The position numbers and the translations under genes are program-made. This document shows, in pieces, positions 7,043 through 8,338 of a DNA stretch of 8,338 bases. Origin of the DNA: Deinococcus sp. (GTDB lineage: Bacteria; Deinococcota; Deinococci; Deinococcales; Deinococcaceae); contig JAGLBK010000112.1 in NCBI GenBank assembly GCA_018260275.1, forward strand, positions 1 to 8,338. Reading direction: 5' to 3'. Position 1 is the stretch's first letter. Each line of letters opens with the position of its first letter. The notes beneath the pieces were generated by a model. That model had not been told where the DNA came from, did not search any database, and saw nothing but the letters and a program-made list of their open reading frames with translations.

Positions 7043-8338
7043 ATGTGCGGAATCGTAGGTTATATCGGCACCCGTCAGGCGCAGGACGTTCTCATTTCGG
7101 GCCTTTCCAAGCTGGAGTACCGGGGATACGACTCGGCGGGCGTGGCGATCAGAGACGGCGGGCACATCAGCGTCGAGAAAAAGGCGGGCAAGCTGGCGAA
7201 TCTGGCCACCGTGCTGGAACAGCGTCCCCTGCACGGCACGCTGGGCATCGGCCATACGCGCTGGGCCACCCACGGCCTGCCGAACGATACCAACGCCCAC
7301 CCGCACGCCAGCGAGGACGGCAAGATCGTCATCATTCACAACGGCATCATCGAGAATTATCTACCGCTGAAAGAAGCACTGCTCAAGCGTGGGCACAAGT
7401 TCAGCAGTGAAACCGACAGCGAAGTGCTGGTTCACCTGATCGAAGAAAAGTACCAGCAGGCCGGGGGCGACCTGTACGAAGCCGTGCGGCTGGCGCTGGG
7501 CGACGTGCGTGGCGCTTACGGCATCGTGGTGACGCACGTGGATCACCGCGAGATCGTGGCGGCCCGCACCGTGTCGCCGATGGTGATGGGGGTAGGCGAG
7601 GGCGAAATGTTCCTGGCCTCGGATGTGCCCGCGCTGCTGCCCTACACCCGCGAAATGGTCTTTTTGCACGACGGCGACATGGTGGTTTTGCACGACGACG
7701 GCTTCAAGGTCACTGACCTGAAAGGCAACGAGGTCAGGCGCGAAATCGAGCATATCGACTGGGACGCCGAGGCCGCCGAGAAGGGCGGGTACGACTCCTA
7801 CATGATGAAGGAAATCTACGAGCAGCCCAACGCCCTCACCAACACGCTGATCGGTCGTCTGCACGACGATACCGGGCAGGTCAATCTGGATATCAACCTC
7901 GACCCGGCCAGCTTCAAGCGCATCAGCATCATCGCGTGTGGCACGGCTTTTTATGCCGGAATGGTGGGCGAATACCTGATCGAGCAGCTGGCCCGCATTC
8001 CGGTGGATATCGACGTGGCCTCCGAGTACCGTTACCGCGACCCGCTGGTCAGCGAAAACACCCTCGCCATCGTGATGAGCCAGAGCGGCGAGACCATCGA
8101 CACGCTCGAAGCGTTGCGCGAGGCCAAGAAGTACGGGGCCAAGACCCTGGGGATCATCAATGCCAAGGGCAGCAGCATGACCCGCGAGGTCGACGACACG
8201 CTGTACATCCACGCCGGCCCCGAGATCGGCGTGGCGAGTACCAAGGCGTATACCAGCATGGTCAGCGCGATGCTGATGCTGGCGCTGTGGCTGGGCCGCG
8301 CCCGTGGCACGCTGGACGAAACTGCGGGCCGCAAGCTG
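7043..8338 (+). CDS. glmS: Glutamine-fructose-6-phosphate aminotransferase, N-terminal 432 residues
   Basis: GlmS makes glucosamine-6-phosphate from fructose-6-phosphate and glutamine, the first committed step to UDP-GlcNAc and cell-wall amino sugars. The open part, 432 residues, continues past the right edge; family members have about 600. The glutaminase domain begins MCGIVGYIG, so Cys2 becomes the N-terminal nucleophile once Met is removed. It also shows LEYRGYDSAG (24-33), HTRWATHG (71-78) and HNGIIEN (98-104). The first sugar-isomerase domain follows, with CGTAFYAG from Cys299, SQSGET (346-351) and ASTKAYTS around residue 399. ATG 7043 has AAGGAG five bases upstream. The ribozyme just upstream gives direct feedback by the product of this enzyme, and its presence supports GlmS over other class II amidotransferases. 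Confidence 0.98.
   Translation, partial: MCGIVGYIGTRQAQDVLISGLSKLEYRGYDSAGVAIRDGGHISVEKKAGKLANLATVLEQRPLHGTLGIGHTRWATHGLPNDTNAHPHASEDGKIVIIHNGIIENYLPLKEALLKRGHKFSSETDSEVLVHLIEEKYQQAGGDLYEAVRLALGDVRGAYGIVVTHVDHREIVAARTVSPMVMGVGEGEMFLASDVPALLPYTREMVFLHDGDMVVLHDDGFKVTDLKGNEVRREIEHIDWDAEAAEKGGYDSYMMKEIYEQPNALTNTLIGRLHDDTGQVNLDINLDPASFKRISIIACGTAFYAGMVGEYLIEQLARIPVDIDVASEYRYRDPLVSENTLAIVMSQSGETIDTLEALREAKKYGAKTLGIINAKGSSMTREVDDTLYIHAGPEIGVASTKAYTSMVSAMLMLALWLGRARGTLDETAGRKL

Noticed and set aside
7361..8212. Open frame of 283 codons on the minus strand
   Set aside because: It is antisense to glmS, which has full family motifs; the product is rich in His, Val, Asp and Gln with no recognisable domain.

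Overview
The window looks like chromosomal DNA from a Deinococcus species. The strongest reason is a complete irrE (pprI) gene, the metallopeptidase regulator of the radiation and desiccation response. It is preceded by an acyl-CoA-binding protein and followed at once by folP, folB and folK. Supporting signs are a stand-alone 16S rRNA 3' end with its own terminator, several apparently leaderless genes with a TAnnnT box six bases before the start codon, and a divergent glmS ribozyme ahead of glmS, a variant class reported from Deinococcus-Thermus. The protein sequences resemble, but are not identical to, what I remember of D. radiodurans, so I name only the genus.

Layout. Positions 1-62 are the 3' end of 16S rRNA on the plus strand, followed by a GAAA-loop terminator and no 23S gene. 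Positions 198-3749 hold plus-strand genes: acyl-CoA-binding protein, irrE, folP, folB, folK and a fused MoaD-MoaE molybdopterin synthase. They are tightly packed (irrE/folP overlap by 8 bases, folB/folK by 4), but several carry their own candidate leaderless promoters, so this is more a chain of nested transcription units than one simple operon. A shared terminator at about 3756-3798 separates this run from a minus-strand block (3815-6586) that reads, in transcription order, FmdB-like small protein, secreted or anchored S1C/PDZ serine protease, then fumC. From 6587 to 7042 there is no protein gene: it holds the minus-strand FmdB leader, a short hairpin, a plus-strand promoter candidate, the glmS ribozyme and a further structured leader. 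glmS starts at 7043 and runs off the right edge.

How the parts relate. folP, folB and folK catalyse linked steps of tetrahydrofolate synthesis. IrrE is a stress protease that in characterised species cleaves the repressor DdrO; its ddrO partner is not in this window and I saw no full DdrO-type palindrome. The glmS ribozyme is expected to be cleaved when glucosamine-6-phosphate is abundant and so to limit GlmS, the entry enzyme for amino-sugar and cell-wall precursors. The ribozyme is the most notable element: its core, an inter-strand covariation, a pseudoknot and an extra stem can be read directly from the sequence.
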